Source of the DNA: Vicinamibacterales bacterium
GTDB taxonomy: Bacteria > Acidobacteriota > Vicinamibacteria > Vicinamibacterales > 2-12-FULL-66-21
Direction of reading: 5' to 3'
DNA length: 64,000 bases
Assembly: GCA_035699745.1 (NCBI GenBank)
Contig: DASSPH010000067.1
Coordinates: 1 to 64,000 of the forward strand
Shown: piece by piece, positions 62,010 through 64,000 of the stretch
How the letters are laid out: the number at the start of each line of letters is the position of its first letter
How positions within the stretch are numbered: position 1 is the stretch's first letter
Notes under the pieces: generated by a model
Databases searched by the model: none
What the model saw: only the letters and a program-made list of their open reading frames with translations
What the model was told of the DNA's origin: nothing
Position numbers and translations under genes: made by a program

Positions 62010-63347
62010 CTACCCGTCGCTTCGGTTTGTTCTGTTTCGGGACGGCGGCGGCGCCTCTTCGAGGCCGTATTCGACGATTTTCCGGTACAGCGTGCCGCGG
62101 CTGATCTCCAGAACCGCGGCGGCCTGTTTCTTGTTCCAGTTGACGCTCTCGAGCACGCGGGAGATGTGCGCCCGCTCCGCGTCGGCCAGCGAGGGCAGGC
62201 GCTCGCGCGAGGACTCCGCCGGCGCCTCGGTGGCGTGCAGGAACTCGATGTCGGTTCCGCGGATCACGCGGCCGGGGGAGGACAACGCGGCCCGGGAGAC
62301 CGTGCTCTCCAGCTCGCGGATGTTCCCGGGCCAGTGATAGTTCATCATCATCTCGGCGGCTTCCTTGGAGAACGACTTGCCGTCGAGCGGCAGGCCGTTG
62401 GCGGCGCAGTAGCGCGCCAGGAAGCGCTGCGCCAGGACCGGGATGTCCGAGGTGCGCTCGCGCAGCGAGGGCAGGCGGATCGAGAACGCGTTGACGCGGT
62501 AGTAGAGATCCTCGCGGAAGCGCGTGTCGCGGACGAACTGTTCGAGCGGCCGGTTGGTCGCGGAGATCAGCCGGAAGTTCACCTCGATCGAGGTGTTGCC
62601 GCCGAGCCGCTCGAAGCGCCGCTCCTCGAGCACGCGCAGCAGCTTGGCCTGCGCCATCAGCGACATGTCGCCGATCTCGTCGAGGAACAGCGTGCCGTTG
62701 TTGGCGAGTTCGAGCCGCCCCGGCTTGCGATCGTGCGCCCCGGTGAACGCGCCCTTCTCGTAGCCGAAGATCTCCGACTCGAACAGCGTGTCGGGCAGCG
62801 CGGCGCAGTTCACCGCCTGGAAGCGGTGCGTGCCGCGGCGGCTCAGCTCGTGGATCATGCGCGCCACGAGCTCCTTGCCGGATCCCGTCGGCCCGAGGAT
62901 CAGCACCGAGATGTCGGACTTCGCGGCGGTGCGGATCCACTCGAAGATGACCAGCATCTTCTCGTCGCGGCCGATCATCTCGCGGAAGCGCTGCACCGCC
63001 GGCGATCGGTCTTCGGTGCTCACCGTGGCGCGGCGCTCGAGGAACTGGTCGAGCAGATCGCGCAGCACGCCGTGCTCGGGCTCGACCACCCCGTACTTCG
63101 GCGCGCCCGGTCCCGGGATCTTCTTGGTGATGCCGAACGCGACCAGCTCGCGGACGCAGTTCTCGACGTCGAGCCGCATCCGGCCGAACGTCTGCATCAG
63201 CGCTTCGACGTCGAAGGTCTCCTCCGGCCGCGCGCACATGAAGCGCAGGATCGCGGCCCGCAGCGGCGACTGCACCAGCGACTGGAACTTCGCGGTGACG
63301 TCGGCGGCGTCGGCCCGCCGCGTCAGCAGGTTGTCCGGATTAGACAT
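62010..63347 (-). CDS. Sigma-54-dependent transcriptional activator with N-terminal winged-helix-like domain
   Basis: 445 aa. The N-terminus (about 20-95; SPLRAAILRFMCARPEE) looks like a winged helix rather than a receiver or GAF domain. The AAA+ core (about 125-360) has Walker A GPTGSGKE (Lys158), the sigma-54 contact loop GAFTGA (199-204), and Walker B LFLDEIGDM. A Fis-type helix-turn-helix (about 405-430; NKKQAAAVLEISRGTLYRKI) binds enhancers. It lies directly upstream of the sigma-54-type promoter of the subtilase operon and is the obvious candidate to drive it. Confidence 0.95.
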   Translation of the reverse strand: MSNPDNLLTRRADAADVTAKFQSLVQSPLRAAILRFMCARPEETFDVEALMQTFGRMRLDVENCVRELVAFGITKKIPGPGAPKYGVVEPEHGVLRDLLDQFLERRATVSTEDRSPAVQRFREMIGRDEKMLVIFEWIRTAAKSDISVLILGPTGSGKELVARMIHELSRRGTHRFQAVNCAALPDTLFESEIFGYEKGAFTGAHDRKPGRLELANNGTLFLDEIGDMSLMAQAKLLRVLEERRFERLGGNTSIEVNFRLISATNRPLEQFVRDTRFREDLYYRVNAFSIRLPSLRERTSDIPVLAQRFLARYCAANGLPLDGKSFSKEAAEMMMNYHWPGNIRELESTVSRAALSSPGRVIRGTDIEFLHATEAPAESSRERLPSLADAERAHISRVLESVNWNKKQAAAVLEISRGTLYRKIVEYGLEEAPPPSRNRTNRSDG

Positions 63348-63765
63348 GCTTCGCCTGGCGGTTCGGGCCGTAGTACTCGCTCTGGTACCTGTTGATCAAC
63401 CGCTTCATTTCCACCGCGTCGCGCTTCCGGTGCCCGTAGCAGCGGACCGGCTCCGATCCGCCGCTGGTCTCGATCACCACGTTCGCGAAGAACAGGTTGG
63501 TGTCCACTTCCACCGACGCGACGTGCGCCATGTGGATCGATTGTTCGCGCCGCCCCACCCACTGCGGCGTGTAGTGCACGACGCTGTCGGGCAGGATCGC
63601 CACCTGCGTCGGGAACAGGTGATTGCCGCGGCTCCACCGGCTGGCGCGGAACACGTGCGCCCCCGGCATCCGCCGTCCTCGCATCACGATCGCCACCGCC
63701 AACCCTGCCGCGAGCGCGACCGCGGCGACGACAACCCAGACCCACAGAGCATTCGTGTCATTCAT
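63340..63765 (-). CDS. Small membrane protein with PH-like domain
   Basis: 141 aa: one N-terminal membrane helix (about 8-28), then a basic strand-rich domain (about 40-125) with VAILPDSVVHYTPQWVGRREQSIHMAHVASVEVD-type sequence (positions about 58-90), like bacterial PH domains. Its 3' end overlaps the start of the sigma-54 activator by 8 bp, so the two are translationally coupled. A sensory or anchoring link to the activator is inferred. Confidence 0.75.
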   Translation of the reverse strand: MNDTNALWVWVVVAAVALAAGLAVAIVMRGRRMPGAHVFRASRWSRGNHLFPTQVAILPDSVVHYTPQWVGRREQSIHMAHVASVEVDTNLFFANVVIETSGGSEPVRCYGHRKRDAVEMKRLINRYQSEYYGPNRQAKHV

Positions 63766-63848
63766 TGGCGCTCGCAGACCGGTCGGAGAGGCCTAACAGT
63801 CGCTCCGCCGCCCGGCCGGTGTCAAGCGTCTTATCGGTTCGTTGATGC

Positions 63849-63860
63849 TATTCTTCCAGA
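63849..63860 (+). promoter_or_regulatory. Candidate -10 element before a leaderless-type start
   Basis: TATTCT at 63849-63854 with six bases before ATG 63861. No clear -35. Confidence 0.4.
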
Positions 63861-64000
63861 ATGCCGCACCGCCCTTCGACAAATGCTCAGGGCGCCCCGA
63901 GCAACGCCGAGGGGCGGGCGCCCGGTTCGCCGGGACGCGGACCTGGTCAGTACCTCCAGGGCAGGCAAATCCGCTACTACCGTCCCCGCGGCAGCGCCGA
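63861..64000 (+). CDS. Start of a gene cut by the window end
   Basis: Frame open from ATG 63861 to the end of the window (46 codons). The visible part is polar and rich in Pro, Gly, Arg and Ser (MPHRPSTNAQ, then GRGPGQYLQGRQIRYYRPRG), with no signal peptide. Codon use looks coding. No function can be named from so short a piece. Divergent from the PH-like membrane gene. Confidence 0.55.
   Translation, partial: MPHRPSTNAQGAPSNAEGRAPGSPGRGPGQYLQGRQIRYYRPRGSA

Overview
High-GC DNA (roughly two thirds G+C) with tightly packed, overlapping genes and frequent GTG or TTG starts. Several gene types point to a soil acidobacterium, probably of the Vicinamibacteria lineage: a VWFA-domain protein of the acidobacterial type, many secreted hydrolases with signal peptides, a YfhO-type membrane protein, a tungsten/molybdenum aldehyde oxidoreductase and a TonB receptor with a carboxypeptidase-like N-terminal domain. 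The organism is inferred; no rRNA or tRNA gene was seen.

Layout. 1-5.6 kb: end of a LACTB-like protein, a secreted esterase, a sulfatase, a 0.6-kb repeat cluster and a MatC-like transporter. 5.6-10.2 kb: a CHASE2 adenylate cyclase, an M48 protease and an MscS channel with a cyclic-nucleotide-binding domain, probably one cAMP-signalling unit. 10.2-15.9 kb: secreted or membrane proteins of unknown role, a TPR protein, a small basic DNA-binding-like protein, and a gamma-glutamyltransferase/ornithine cyclodeaminase pair. 15.97-18.2 kb: an aldehyde:ferredoxin oxidoreductase with its own MoaD-like protein. 18.2-33.4 kb: a 13-gene run, nearly all stop-start overlapped, for an unusual nucleotide sugar: CDP-glucose synthesis, 4,6-dehydration, the PMP/[2Fe-2S] 3-dehydrase E1, a short E3-like reductase, a NeuB-TIM barrel-CBS fusion, a ThDP carboligase-like enzyme, oxidoreductases, two methyltransferases, a GT2 and a flippase-like protein. 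33.3-44.1 kb: YfhO, VWFA protein, CstA, DinB-family protein, SGNH hydrolase, an M19 dipeptidase fused to DUF6438 and ankyrin repeats, FTR1, OsmC and an acyltransferase-like membrane protein. 44.1-45.8 kb: a DGQHR (DndB-like) gene, a second repeat cluster and a candidate sigma-54-driven small RNA. 45.8-57.7 kb: TonB receptor, M20 peptidase, PxpA, MFS carrier, a duplicated secreted protein, S41 protease, RG-rich protein, FabI, BON lipoprotein and a flavin reductase. 57.7-63.8 kb: an HD-GYP/GAF/GGDEF protein and a subtilase behind a sigma-54-type promoter, preceded by a sigma-54 activator gene and a small membrane protein.

The main unexplained system is regulatory. Two sigma-54-type (-24/-12) promoters, one for a free-standing RNA of about 105 nt ending in a strong intrinsic terminator and one for the subtilase/c-di-GMP operon, are each accompanied by a GTCCCAAANCTG motif. 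A sigma-54 activator gene lies next to the second. A shared regulon is inferred, not shown. The second main lead is the CDP-sugar operon, whose enzyme set resembles that for branched 3,6-dideoxyhexoses (yersiniose-like) but also includes a nonulosonate-synthase-type fusion. Sites were found by eye, so searches for other copies are incomplete.
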